Assembly: GCA_002077065.1 (NCBI GenBank)
Contig: NAJO01000005.1
Coordinates: forward strand, 620,001-684,000
Length of the DNA stretch: 64,000 nt
Reading direction: 5' to 3'
Source of the DNA: Cryoendolithus antarcticus
Taxonomy: Eukaryota; Ascomycota; Dothideomycetes; Cladosporiales; Cladosporiaceae
The position numbers were made by a program, and so were the translations under genes. Position 1 is the first letter of the stretch; each line of letters begins with the position of its first letter. The notes beneath the pieces were generated by a model. It was given only the letters and a program-made list of their open reading frames with translations, had not been told where the DNA came from and did not search any database. Shown here piece after piece: positions 1 to 10,480 of the stretch.

Positions 1-261
1 GAAGAAGAGAACGAGGTACACCATCTCGGCGAGCGCGCTCGTAAGGGAGCCCGCGGCGCGATCCGTGGCCTAAAGGATCGAGGAGACAACAAGAGCGCCC
101 AAGAGACTGCCGATGCAGACGCGGACGGCGAGGACCCCGAAGACCAAGAATATCTACCGGCAGACGCATCAGAGGCACGTGGCAATCAGGCCTCCGGATC
201 AGATACGAGATCTCCTGTGAAGCGGAGGAGTGGCCGAACTAAGACCCAGCAAGCGAATTGA
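1..261 (+). CDS. 3' end of an unidentified gene
   Basis: The first frame is open from the window edge to a TGA at 259-261 and encodes the last 86 residues of a protein whose start lies outside. The segment is highly charged: acidic runs (EEENE near the edge, then DADADGEDPEDQ) and a basic tail (SPVKRRSGRTKTQQ), with no predicted globular fold. This composition is common in disordered tails of nuclear or nucleolar proteins, but that is inference. I do not recognise the family and assign no function. Because no intron signal is seen, it is probably the end of a terminal exon. Confidence 0.6.
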   Translation, partial: EEENEVHHLGERARKGARGAIRGLKDRGDNKSAQETADADADGEDPEDQEYLPADASEARGNQASGSDTRSPVKRRSGRTKTQQAN

Positions 262-1021
262 GCACTTTATGTGCGCAACTCTTCAGTGAAATACGTGATT
301 GGCGCAAATTTAGTGTTTAGGAGAGAACTTGACGCGAGATACCCGGATCGGACAGCTTGCGCTGTGGCAGTGCAGATCTTTGCAGACCTAATTTAGCTTC
401 TTTCTACGACTTCACCACTTGAAACCCCACATTTCGATGGCCGCTAAGTGATTACAATGCGTGTGACTAGGTCCCATGTGGACGTTTGGGTTGCTAAATG
501 CACGAATGCTGTTCAGATGCAGCGGTACGGAGGTAATGTGGACCTGCTCTGGCTCACAACTTACATGAATCGCACGGCCCCATGATCGAGCGTGAATGTG
601 ACGGCGCAAGCCCGTTGTTTACAAGTCAATGAATCCGAGGTACAGACGTCGGAGCTTGAGATAGGAACAGTCTGGTCAACAAGGGTCACTTTGCTGCTTC
701 GCAATGCTATCTATAGCCTGATCGCGCCATTAACTGAACACAGGACTCACCTCGACAGATGTCCTTTTGGGAACCTCCATACAACGGAACAGCCCACTCC
801 CCTCCGCCTGGAGGGTCCAAGTCAGATAGCCGGAGCGGAGCCAAAGAAGCCAACGAGGGTCCCGTAACACTTCCACCGACCCATCATCTTGTCTGGTGTC
901 CAATTGGGCTGTGGACTATCAATAGTACAGCATGGGAAAGGTTCGAAACCAGAGTCAGGAAGACTTTTTCAAGCAGCCCACAAGACTCTCTCGCGCTGGT
1001 TGCAGCGATAGTCGTTGATGC
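262..1021. other. Intergenic, convergent 3' ends
   Basis: This stretch separates the plus-strand gene ending at 261 from the minus-strand Myb gene ending at 1022. It should hold two 3' UTRs. The short open frames here have no recognisable similarity or splice support, and I see no repeat or RNA gene. Confidence 0.5.
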
Positions 1022-2052
1022 TCAACTTCCATACGCTTTCTCCGCGAGTCCCTCGAACTTCTCCCTCACATCATCAGCGTGCACTCGTCGCCCAGTGATG
1101 TCGAAGAAGCGTGCTGCTATGCGCGGCCAGCTCATCTCTGGATCTTTGGCTATGATCTCGCTGAGACACTGCAGCTCGCCGAAGCTGAAGAGGTCGTCTT
1201 CCTGGAGGGTTTGCCAGTCGGCCATTGTGAAGCGGGCATCTTCAGCTGCCAGCTTCGACGGCTGCGACTTCTTGTCGTTTTGCTTCTTGTCTTGCTTGGC
1301 GTTGTTATCGTTGGCAGATTTGTCTTTCTTGCCTTTTTTGCCTCCGCCTTTGTTCGCGGCGTTATCATTATTCTGGTCACCACTTTGTTTGTTGGCATCG
1401 TTGCCATTCTTCTGAGCGTTATCCTTTGCCTGACCGTTGGTGTTGCCTGCACCTTCCTCGGTGTTGATCTCTCTGAACCGAGCAGAGACTTGCCCCTTGG
1501 CCCTGTTCAGCTCGGTAGCGATTTCTTTCCATGTCTTCCCCTCAGCCTTCATCGCCTTGATCTTCGCGTCCTCATCAGCGGTCCAAGGGACATCGTTACC
1601 CCTGAAAGCACCCTTGCTCTCTCTGCTGGCTCCAGCTTTCGGCTGGTTGCCAGTGTCGCCCTTGCCGTTTGCCTTCTGATCACCGAAATGATCTTTCTTA
1701 ACGTTATTCTCGGTCACTTTCTCACCATTAGTGCTTCCAATTGCGCCACGATGCGCAACGAGAGAGCGCGAACCGTTACGATTTTTCTTCACTTCATAAT
1801 AGGTAACAGGTGCTCTTGGCAAAATCTCCTCTCTCGCAGGTGGCTTGTATGGGTTAGCCTTGACACCTTAGGCTTGCGGTACGACTGGACGAGAAGTTCA
1901 CTTGCCTTGGCAGCTTTGACTGCTTTTCCAAGATCGCTCCAAGACTTTGGCATGAGTGCATCCAGCAGTGAGATCCTCGGCAATTCTCTGATGGGAGGAA
2001 TGTTGATGGCGTCTGCGCCCGCTGCAGCGACAGCAGTCGCGAGTCGGCCCAT
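1022..2052 (-). CDS. Myb/SANT-like domain protein
   Basis: Model on the minus strand: exon 1 2052-1906, exon 2 1858-1022, about 327 residues. The 47-nt intron has a GC donor (AAG|gcaagt) and a CAAG acceptor, joining KAVKAAK to ANPYKPPAR in phase 0. The splice is needed because the Myb frame has no ATG of its own and runs into a stop just upstream. A Myb/SANT-like helix set starts near residue 140 (PWTADEDAKIKAM, then TWKEIATELN and VSARFREIN). A Lys/Asn/Asp-rich linker follows, and the C-terminal 65 residues (MADWQTLQEDD, SWPRIAARFF) resemble a second SANT-like fold. The likely role is DNA or chromatin binding in the nucleus, by family inference only. An alternative in-frame ATG lies at 2241, and a GT donor 15 nt upstream of the GC one is possible. 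Confidence 0.65.
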
Positions 2053-2610
2053 GTTGATGTGGTGTAGAAGTAGCGCAGAGGTGCACAAATGGTGTCCCGG
2101 AAGTACAGTATTCCTCGACTGCGGAAGTGAAGTAGTGTGCAAGATGGGGAAGGTGCATAGACATACGCTGCGGAAGGTGCGACCCAGTCGTGACTGCACG
2201 ACTTCAAGATTCAAGTGCACCACGACGAAAGCTGCATCCATCGTCTTCCCCTTTCACGCGAGCCGTCTTTCGCCAGACTCAAGTCGCCGCAAGTAGCTGA
2301 CGATTGGCCACGCCCGATCCCTCACACTGAATCCCCCCAGCTAGTCGTGAAAACGCGGCGTCAGACACTCGTGTGACGCGTTTCCGTTTGCACCCGTTGC
2401 GACAGCATCATCATGTTGCCCGGCGTGAGGATTCGATGGAACCAAGGTTAAATTCCGTGTCTGACTGCATGTGGCGTTTGCAGTCCTTGTTGCCGCCAAG
2501 TCGTTGCCACCGGGCTCATGGTACATGCCAGCCACTATCAGCAGTGCGAGCGAGTCCTCTCAATGCTTCTATGCATCTGTCCGTTATGCAGGACCATCAG
2601 AAGTACCCCG
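2053..2610. other. Intergenic region
   Basis: It lies upstream of the Myb gene and downstream of the small minus-strand gene at 2611-3042. It probably contains the promoter and 5' UTR of the former; an in-frame ATG at 2241 leaves open that the Myb coding region extends into it. No other feature is seen. Confidence 0.4.
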
Positions 2611-3042
2611 TCACGGAGAGTCCTGGCTTTGCTTCGACGCAAAATCCTCAACCTTCTTCTCCCCGTGCCTCGCGTGCTTCATCTCCTTGATAACCACCTC
2701 AAGAGGCTTCTCCCTCTCTCGTTGCGTGAACCCCATAATACGTCCAACCAATCCACCCGGCTTCGGCACAGGACACTCCCGGTCTGCTCTGCTTGACATT
2801 TTGCCACCCTCCTCCATTGGTCCTGTAGCGTCTGCTCGTTCTCTAGTGTCCTCAACGCACTTCTTTCGTCGTCTGCGCTTCCCAGGCTGTCCCTCTGGCC
2901 CCTCAATGGAGTCTGCGAATTGCCGCGGGTTGACCGGACAGGGTAGAAAATGGGGTATGCCGACTACCAGGAACGAGACAGCCAGAGTCGTTGTGAAGAG
3001 GGTACTTGTCGACCTCGAGCGAGGGTGTAGTATCGGCGGCAT
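2611..3042 (-). CDS. Small single-pass membrane protein, conserved-looking, function unknown
   Basis: A single open frame of 143 residues with an ATG at 3042. The N-terminus is basic and hydroxylated (MPPILHPRSRSTSTLF) and is followed by one hydrophobic segment (residues 15-32, TTTLAVSFLVVGIPHFLP) and a CPVN motif. This layout fits a mitochondrial inner-membrane or signal-anchored protein. The rest is charged and soluble: a basic patch GKRRRRKK near residue 75 and a C-terminal amphipathic region (EKPLEVVIKEMKHARHG). I do not recognise a named family with certainty. It is divergent from PRP46, with 280 nt between the two starts, so they probably share a promoter region. Confidence 0.6.
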   Translation of the reverse strand: MPPILHPRSRSTSTLFTTTLAVSFLVVGIPHFLPCPVNPRQFADSIEGPEGQPGKRRRRKKCVEDTRERADATGPMEEGGKMSSRADRECPVPKPGGLVGRIMGFTQREREKPLEVVIKEMKHARHGEKKVEDFASKQSQDSP

Positions 3043-3322
3043 CCTAATGTGCAGTCCCGATACGTGTAAGCAAAGCGCAACTAGGGACTTTGATGCGAAG
3101 ATCTGTAGGGCATATTCACTCCCGATACGGCAAGAAGCTCTAGCGCAAAGTATAAATTACTTACATGTACGCGACTCATGTGCTTCACCCGGGCATCTTT
3201 GCATCTTGGTGCGCACACCTACATCGCATCACCACTAGTCGGAGTTACGGTTGCAATTCGAAAGCGGCGCCACGCGAGAAGGAACGACGAATCGACGCAC
3301 GGCTTGGAGGAACTCCACTACC

Positions 3323-4834
3323 ATGGCGGAAACAACCACCCAGATCACCGAGCCTCCGATCCCCTCACCCGTCTCCCAGCAGGCCGCCATCGCCGTTCGT
3401 CGCTCCGCGAAACGCACACGAGAAGTCTTCGCCGCCGACTACGGCTCCTCTAGCGCCCTCCAGACCTTTCCCCAACCCTCCATAGCACCTCCCACAACTT
3501 CTCCAGCAGACCTCGCGCAACGAGCCAGCGTGGCAGCCCGGATACGGAATGAGTACGACTCAGTGCGAGAACTTCCTGCAGCGCTCGCTGCGAAGCAAGC
3601 GAGTGCGCAGGCAGGCATACTAGCGCGACGGAAGAAAGCGAAAGCAGAGGAGCACGCGTCAGATCCGCAGATGGCGAAGATGATTGAAGATGTCACGGCG
3701 AAGGAATCGCGAGCAACGAACGGAATGACCTCGACGGCGCTCACGAGGATAAATGGCACTGCGCGGCCGCCACCGAATGCAAATGGCCCTACACCGCAGA
3801 GGGAACTACCCGGGAACAGCCTCGTTCGGAGAGACACAGTCCGCCAACAAAAGCCCACCTGGCACGCGCCGTGGAAGCTCTTCCGCGTCATCTCTGGTCA
3901 TCTTGGCTGGGTGCGAGCACTCGCCATAGAACCAGGGAATCAGTGGTTCGCGAGTGGAGCCGGGGACCGAACGATCAAGATTTGGGACCTGGGCTCTGGA
4001 ACGCTGAAATTGACGCTCACTGGGCACATTAGTACTGTGCGAGGTTTGGCCGTGTCACCGCGACATCCATACTTGTTTTCGTGCGCAGAGGATAAGATGG
4101 TGAAGTGCTGGGATTTGGAGACGAACAAGGTGATACGGCATTATCATGGACATCTGTCGGGGGTGTATACGATGAGTCTGCATCCCACGTTGGATGTTCT
4201 GTGTACTGGCGGGAGGGACGGCGTCGTGAGGGTGTGGGATATGCGGTCAAGAAGCAACATACACGTTCTTGGCGGGCACAAGGGTACCGTGACGAATGTG
4301 TCGACGCAGGCCACGGATCCGCAGATCATTTCTTCATCGCTAGACAGCACTGTGCGGATGTACGATCTGGCTGCTGGAAAGACTATGGGCGTGCTTACGC
4401 ATCACAAGAAGGGCGTGCGGGATCTAGCGATACATCCCTCGGAGTATACATTCGCATCAGCGTCGCCAGGCCAGGTCAAGCAATGGCTTTGTCCGAAGGG
4501 AGAGTTCATGCAGAACTTCGAAGGACACAACTCTGTGATCAATTCACTATCAGTCAACGACGACAACGTGCTGTTTTCTGGTGGCGATAATGGAAGCGTG
4601 GCGTTCTGGGACTGGAAAACGGGCCATCGATTCCAGTATGAGGACTCGGTTGCGCAGCCTGGGTCGCTAGATGCGGAGGCGGGGATCATGAGCTCGATGT
4701 TTGATTTGAGTGGGTTGAGATTGATTACTGGAGAGGCGGATAAGACCATCAAAATGTGGAAGCAGGATGAGAGTGCGACTGAGGAGACGCATCCGCTTGA
4801 CTGGCGGCCGACGTTAGGGCGACAGAAGTTCTGA
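3323..4834 (+). CDS. PRP46: Pre-mRNA-splicing factor PRP46 (PLRG1), WD40 protein
   Basis: An intronless 503-residue frame; the ATG at 3323 ([11 protein letters not shown]) was chosen because the frame upstream has only non-ATG codons. The N-terminal 180 residues are low-complexity and partly helical. From about residue 182 there is a seven-bladed WD40 propeller, starting [16 protein letters not shown] and repeating GH...WD units ([38 protein letters not shown]). Order and wording of the repeats match the PRP46/PLRG1 family. In that family the protein is a core subunit of the Prp19-associated (NTC) complex that remains with the activated spliceosome in the nucleus. The protein ends TLGRQKF, typical of fungal orthologues. 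Confidence 0.93.
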   Translation: MAETTTQITEPPIPSPVSQQAAIAVRRSAKRTREVFAADYGSSSALQTFPQPSIAPPTTSPADLAQRASVAARIRNEYDSVRELPAALAAKQASAQAGILARRKKAKAEEHASDPQMAKMIEDVTAKESRATNGMTSTALTRINGTARPPPNANGPTPQRELPGNSLVRRDTVRQQKPTWHAPWKLFRVISGHLGWVRALAIEPGNQWFASGAGDRTIKIWDLGSGTLKLTLTGHISTVRGLAVSPRHPYLFSCAEDKMVKCWDLETNKVIRHYHGHLSGVYTMSLHPTLDVLCTGGRDGVVRVWDMRSRSNIHVLGGHKGTVTNVSTQATDPQIISSSLDSTVRMYDLAAGKTMGVLTHHKKGVRDLAIHPSEYTFASASPGQVKQWLCPKGEFMQNFEGHNSVINSLSVNDDNVLFSGGDNGSVAFWDWKTGHRFQYEDSVAQPGSLDAEAGIMSSMFDLSGLRLITGEADKTIKMWKQDESATEETHPLDWRPTLGRQKF

Positions 4835-5412
4835 GGCCACGGTGCAGGTTGACAAGCTGGCTGTAGTGTAATGATACCCGCGGTATGCACCCTGTATACT
4901 AAGTAAGACATTCTCTAGAACGCTAGTTTTCTTCTATACATATAGGATCGCTTATATCAGCCCAACGGTCCAAGGAATTGGCTTTCCGGCATCCTGGGAG
5001 CTGGCTTTACTAGCTCTCTACGCTAGACCTGTTCCTACTGACACGGCACTGATCACCATGTGACAGATTGCATTGGCTCGCGATGCTACCACTCCTTTGC
5101 TATGGCCAGACGTGGCTTTGAATTTCGCGCTCATATGTGGTGCTTCGATGTTGTCCTCGTGTGCCTGCTTCCCATGTCAGAACTTCGTATCATCGTGTCA
5201 ATCTGATCATATACCGCAATGCACCCCCCGCCCTAAACGAGGCCGATCCCCCAGAATAACCAAAAAGTCCAGCCTCACACCCCCTGCTAGTGACTTTGGC
5301 CCTCAATCGACTCGCAGCGCCGCATTGGACTGTCCTACCAAGCAGACAATTTCGGCCAGCTGCAGCACTTGTGCAACTCCAGACGTCACCTTGTAATATT
5401 GCAGGCGTGACC
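4835..5412. other. Intergenic region
   Basis: It carries the 3' end of PRP46 and the promoter and 5' leader of the gene starting at 5413. An open frame continues upstream of that ATG to 5290 but has no ATG, so I treat it as leader. No repeat or RNA gene is visible. Confidence 0.4.
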
Positions 5413-8166
5413 ATGGCCGCAGACTCCTATACCGCTCTGCCGCGTCCTCGCACCCCGCGCATGGACGACAAACCTCTCCCCTCTCTCCCATCGAAGTCCT
5501 CGCCCACACTCACAAATCCGGACATGGTCTTGCCGGATGGTGTGGGCTATGGCGACAGCTCGCCGGATGGGAGCCATAGACGGCCGCCGAGTTCAGGGTA
5601 TCTCAGAGATATTACGAACATGGATGCTGGGATGAGGGCGAGTATGGACAGTGAGAGGTCTAGTGCTGGGGCTCGGGATGTGCAAAGGGAGAAGAGAGGA
5701 TTGATGAGCAGGAAGTTGATGTTGTTAAGGAGTCGTAGTGGAGAGACTGGGGATTTGCCCGTAGTACCACGGAGTGTGCCGCATCTTGAAGAGGATGGAG
5801 AGGCACGGAAGGCGAACGGGACGATGTTGGTCGTGCCGGGTTTCGAGGAGTCGATCGATGGCGTAGAGGAGACTGGAGAGGGGAGAAGAATGAGCATTGG
5901 AAGCTCGTTCGATATGGAGGATTACAATGCGATCCCCGCATTCCTGGCGAAGTACAAGGATAGTCACCCCACGGACGACGAGAACACAGATAGCGAGAGC
6001 GTTGCGGCGCATGCGAGGGCGACCAATGGCCTGGATGCACATCGCCAAGCTCAGAAGGATGAGCAGGTCTCTGCCATGCTCAGCAAGCGTGCTGAGGAGA
6101 TCCTGGCCAATGCGAAGAAGCGACTGAATCTGATGGAGGGCAATCTGCGTGGTGCTCGCGATCTTGTCGCACCTCTGACAGCTGCTAACCTCAAACGAGC
6201 GACTTCGCTGGGATCCTCGCCTGCAAATGGCTACAGTGCACGACGTTTCGAAGCCGAGCAGAACCGTCCTGGGTCGCCCGCGCGCCAGCACAGGACTCTG
6301 CATGCTCAGGCTAGCTCACCTACTATGGGCCGTGACTTTCACCTTGGTCATATGCGCGTTCACAGCGAGAACGAGGTGCCTGAACGACCTCGTACGGCAA
6401 TGGAGAGTGCCAGTGGCTTCACAAAGGGCAGTCGATATCCCGTGAGACCGAACGGGCGAACAGCAAACAAAGCTCTACGAGGATCGCAGAGCTTCGACTC
6501 GCTAAGCAGTGTCTCGACTCCAAGAAGACCCGCACGTGTCCCTGTCACACCTGACTTGAACCTTGGCCCGCTTCCGGAAGATGAGGACGCAGTATCCCCT
6601 ATTTCGAGTCGAGATGATAGCGGATACTCCCTGATCTACAGCGACGATCCGACTCGTTCTATATCGGCGACGGATGATCTCAGGGAGCAGATGACAAGTC
6701 TGAAAGGCCGGATCTCCAACCTGAGAGACCGAGCAAAGAAGGACAGTATGCGAAGACAGAGTATGAACAGTCTTCGTGACGTGTCACCGCTCAACAATGC
6801 ACAGCATGAAGCTCCTGGAATGTACTACTTTGACCAGTCGAGTGCCAAGGACGCTGTGTTACATAGCCCAACGGCGCTTGACGACGCGGCAGGAAACTAT
6901 CAAGCGGGTAATCTCCCGACTCCACCCCAGGACAATCACTACCATTTCACAGGTAGCAGGAACGCGTTCGCTGAGCGTACGCCCGGCTCGCAGTCATTCA
7001 GCCGACCAACATCGAGAGGTCCTCGCAACGCTGGACTGGGCATTTCTACGAAGGATGTCAAGCTTATGCACAAGCGAACGAAGAGTGGCACTGCGATTGT
7101 CAGTCCCGCCGAGCACAGATACTCCCACCATCAAGAGCAGAATGGTCATCGCGACATGCCTGGCTCGTTCGACTTCCACGATAACGATGCGACACCGGAT
7201 GCAGACCAAGGCGCAGACATCGACCCATACGACGATGTCATCCTCCCACCACCATCGCCTGACGAAGGCGCCACGTACGACAACGATCTCAGATCGGATC
7301 TGGACAACGAAAGCATCTACGAAGATGCCGACGATCTGCCGACGTCGGTCGTTGCTCACGAAGACCGCGAGGACGCTTTCGACTACGAGCACTTCTTCCT
7401 GCACAGCGCGATGGCCACCTACCAACGTAGTAGCAGTCCAGCCGCATCAGACATCTCCAACACTTCCGCTGAAACCGCGCGAGCTCCCGCGCATCAAGTC
7501 GTAGACGATCAACCCGAGGACGACGAGGAGCTAGCAGATGATACCGAGATCTGGCACTCGCCGGAGAGCGACGAGTATCCTCCAGCTATGCCCGAGACAC
7601 CCGAAGCGCTTCGCCAGATCGAGCGCAAGATCCACCATTCTCGGACAATGTCTGCGGACAGCGTCAGCACTGTTGCGTCGTTCGCTACGGCTACTGAAGG
7701 CTTCCGAAGTGGAAGAGCAAGCGCGTTAGATTGGCCCATACCACCTTCCGTCGACAATTCTCGCCCTAGCACAGCTGTGCGGATAGTGACGAAAGATGGC
7801 GATGCGCTCTCAGACCGGGCGGATTCGGGTGTTGAGATCCCGCGACGGCCCGCGAGCAGTGGCAGTCAAGGTCCCAGGAGCGCGCTGTCGCCGACAATGG
7901 GCTTCTCATTCCCGGTCAATGGCATGATGAGTCCGCCCATGAGTCCCATGTCAAGGGTTGCCGATCCGACGGCTGTCGCCGTTAATGCGTTGCTCGATCC
8001 GGCTGGTCGCATACTAGGGCTGAAGGACAAGGCGATGATGTTTGGGCTTGCTGAAGGTCTGCGTAGAGCTGTGAGCGCGCTACAGGGTGGGGAGGAGGGA
8101 GTGGAGAAGATGGTGGAGGTCAGAAGACGGTTAGAGGAGGCGAGACTCTTGCTGGAGGGCATCTAA
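5413..8166 (+). CDS. Large Ser/Pro-rich, mostly disordered fungal protein
   Basis: A single 917-residue exon from the ATG at 5413 (MAADSYTALPRPRTP). The sequence is rich in Ser, Pro, Arg and Asp, with many phosphosite-like RxxS/SP stretches (for example KRTKSGTAIVSPAE, HHSRTMSADSVSTV) and two helical patches: residues around 260-300 (EEILANAKKRLNLMEGN, LRGARDLVAPL) and a coiled coil near 435 (DDLREQMTSLKGRISNLRDR). The C-terminal 65 residues (DPAGRILGLKDKAMMFGLAE, then a charged helix) look like the most folded part. I recognise no named domain. Comparable disordered proteins in Pezizomycotina are often signalling or cytoskeleton scaffolds, but nothing here proves that. It lies between PRP46 and TRM11, both on the same strand, without obvious functional linkage. 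Confidence 0.8.
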   Translation: MAADSYTALPRPRTPRMDDKPLPSLPSKSSPTLTNPDMVLPDGVGYGDSSPDGSHRRPPSSGYLRDITNMDAGMRASMDSERSSAGARDVQREKRGLMSRKLMLLRSRSGETGDLPVVPRSVPHLEEDGEARKANGTMLVVPGFEESIDGVEETGEGRRMSIGSSFDMEDYNAIPAFLAKYKDSHPTDDENTDSESVAAHARATNGLDAHRQAQKDEQVSAMLSKRAEEILANAKKRLNLMEGNLRGARDLVAPLTAANLKRATSLGSSPANGYSARRFEAEQNRPGSPARQHRTLHAQASSPTMGRDFHLGHMRVHSENEVPERPRTAMESASGFTKGSRYPVRPNGRTANKALRGSQSFDSLSSVSTPRRPARVPVTPDLNLGPLPEDEDAVSPISSRDDSGYSLIYSDDPTRSISATDDLREQMTSLKGRISNLRDRAKKDSMRRQSMNSLRDVSPLNNAQHEAPGMYYFDQSSAKDAVLHSPTALDDAAGNYQAGNLPTPPQDNHYHFTGSRNAFAERTPGSQSFSRPTSRGPRNAGLGISTKDVKLMHKRTKSGTAIVSPAEHRYSHHQEQNGHRDMPGSFDFHDNDATPDADQGADIDPYDDVILPPPSPDEGATYDNDLRSDLDNESIYEDADDLPTSVVAHEDREDAFDYEHFFLHSAMATYQRSSSPAASDISNTSAETARAPAHQVVDDQPEDDEELADDTEIWHSPESDEYPPAMPETPEALRQIERKIHHSRTMSADSVSTVASFATATEGFRSGRASALDWPIPPSVDNSRPSTAVRIVTKDGDALSDRADSGVEIPRRPASSGSQGPRSALSPTMGFSFPVNGMMSPPMSPMSRVADPTAVAVNALLDPAGRILGLKDKAMMFGLAEGLRRAVSALQGGEEGVEKMVEVRRRLEEARLLLEGI

Positions 8167-8471
8167 GTGGAGTGGCATGAGACGTGTTGGACTTGAAGGA
8201 ATATATGTAGCAATATTAGAATACATTTGTACAATTGTGTATGACTGAAGACCGATTCATTTCTCCGATGGCTCAACTAAAACAACGAGAGTTGCCTTCA
8301 CTTGCTGCATCCGATGATAATGGCAGTAGGTAGCTACAACGAAGAGTGATGTCGCGAAACCGGTGCGTTGTCACGTGCACTCCGAGTCGAAGTCTTCGAC
8401 AGTCATTTCCACTTACAGTCGATGATACGAGCACATGCTACCCGTCTGCCACAAGCTGTCCATCGGCCATC
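8167..8471. other. Intergenic region
   Basis: About 300 nt between the 5413-8166 gene and the TRM11 start. It holds a 3' UTR and the TRM11 promoter; no specific element was recognised. Confidence 0.4.
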
Positions 8472-10138
8472 ATGGAGTACATGGTCCGGTTCATCCAGAT
8501 GCACGAGGAGTTTCGACGACCAGAACTCGATGCCATTGCCGAGCTGCTCGAAATCGACATCACTTGGGTAGCGTACGATGAGAATGTACGTGATACAGCA
8601 GATGGAGGCCAAGGGTAGGCAGTATGATGGAGATTAGGTCGGTCAATCATGGCTCCCTGCCCTTGAGCCTCTAGATTCCGCTTTTAAGACAATTGCTAAC
8701 ACTCAACAGTCACCTTTTGCCATCATAGCCATCAACCAGGCCGACGACCCGACTGCGGCAGCAAAAGGGTTGGTCTCTCGTGCCATCATGGTCTCAGCTG
8801 TGTTCGAACTCTGGGGATTCGGCGACTCCTACGATACTCTACACGCAGACATCAAGGACCGCTCCTCGCACGTCTGGCCCTCGTATCAGGAATGCTCCTT
8901 CCGTTTCGAAATGGACGCCTACCACAGCAGCCACACCCACGCCCAACGCCGCGGTATCTTTGAATCGCTATCTTACATGGCTTTCCGCGGACCCATAGTT
9001 ATGTCCACCCCTAACGAACGCTTCACGATCTTTGAAGACTATGATCTAGACAGCAATGTGCCGAAGCAGGTGCTTTTCGGTCGGTATCTGGGCGAGGGTG
9101 GACGGAAGGCGATGTCGACGTATGATCTCAAAAAACGAAGTTACATCTCCACGACCTCTATGGATGCTGAGTTGTCGCTCGTTACGGCCAACATGGCCCA
9201 GTGCGCACCAGGGAAGCTAGCCTACGATCCATTCATGGGCACTGGCTCTTTCCCAGTCTCTTGCGCCCACTTCGGCTCAGCAGTCTTCGGCAGCGATCTA
9301 GATGGCCGCAGTATCCGCGGCAAGAAAGGTCGAAGCGTCATGAGCAACTTCAAGCAATACTCCACAGCCTCGCTCTACTTCGGCGGCCTAGCAGCCGACC
9401 TGACGAACTCACCGCTCCATACCCGCCGCTTCCTGGACGCCATAGTCTGCGACCCGCCCTACGGCGTACGAGAAGGGCTCAAAGTTCTAGGCCATGCCAA
9501 GGAGAGCTTACAGCACGAAGTCATACTCAACAACGGCATGAAAGCACATCTCCAAGCTGACTATATCCCGCCCAAACGACCTTACAGCTTCTTGCGGATG
9601 CTAGATGACATCATGGACTTCAGCGCGAGTCGACTTGTCAATGGCGGGAGGCTGTGCATGTGGATGCCAGTGGCTGGTGCACCGGAGGATGCTGACGGGG
9701 ACACTGCAGGCGAACAGGAGACGGAGGAGTATGCCATACCGCAGCATCCGGCGCTGGTGGTTGTGAGCGAGTGTACGCAGTACTTCAACAAGTGTAAGGA
9801 CCAATCTCTAGATCTCATGCAACCAGTGCTGACGGGTGCTTCTAGGGTCACGCCGATTGCTCACCTATAAACGAATACCAGATGAAGAGGTCGATGCTGA
9901 AGCTTTGGCAGCTGTACAGCTGCTGCGACTGCAGCTTGAAAGCAACGGGCACGCAGATCTTGGTGCGAATGATCTTAACGCTTTCCGGAAGAAGGTGAGT
10001 CCACGGCAGAGCTCACGACTACGTGATGAGGCTGACTGACAGCGGCTATAGTACTTTCAAGGCTTCAAGACACCTCTGTTTCAGCAATTTCATCCGGAGC
10101 CGCGCGACCAGAGCAGAACACCCGAGCCTTCCACGTGA
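8472..10138 (+). CDS. TRM11: tRNA (guanine(10)-N2)-methyltransferase, TRM11 catalytic subunit
   Basis: Four exons: 8472-8585, 8710-9793, 9846-9994, 10052-10138 (477 residues). All introns are GT-AG. The second (52 nt) splits a Trp codon and restores the family motif FNKWSRRLLTY, and the third joins AFRKK to YFQGFKTPLF. The N-terminus (MEYMVRFIQMHEEFRRPELD) is the TRM11-specific region. The Rossmann-fold methyltransferase domain follows, with the SAM-binding motif YDPFMGTGSF and the catalytic DPPYGVREG loop (D/N-PPY type for N2-methylation of guanine). The family methylates G10 of tRNAs in the cytoplasm together with the small activator TRM112, which is not in this window. Length agrees with fungal orthologues. 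Confidence 0.93.
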
Positions 10139-10480
10139 GAGCCGAGAACCGAATAACGAAACGCGATGCAAGGGAGCTGCTTGCAGTTCTCCGATTGAAT
10201 ATTTGACTAATACGAGCGCGCGGACGTTCAGGCGGCCAAACACTGGAACATTGTATGGGTGGAAGGACGCTGAAACAGTAACGACATCTCGGTCTTAGTA
10301 AGGTCATGTTAATGATTTCACATCCGACCAAACCCGGCTCACTGGCCTGTGAAGTGTACATGAATGCACGCCTAGCCAGCGAACAGACGGGCAGACAGTG
10401 GAAGCCGCTAACCGCAGGCTTAGCGGACCCAGCAGCAGCTTTTGTGCTTGCGAACTCATCAGTATTAGCCAGCAGTACAA
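10139..10480. other. Intergenic, convergent 3' ends
   Basis: Region between the ends of TRM11 (plus) and OLA1 (minus). It is expected to contain two 3' UTRs; no other structure was seen. Confidence 0.45.

Noticed and set aside
1079..2296. A 405-codon plus-strand frame opposite the Myb/SANT gene
   Set aside because: It is the complement of a Lys/Asn-rich coding sequence, with hydrophobic low-complexity translation and no domain. The minus strand has Myb motifs and a consistent splice.
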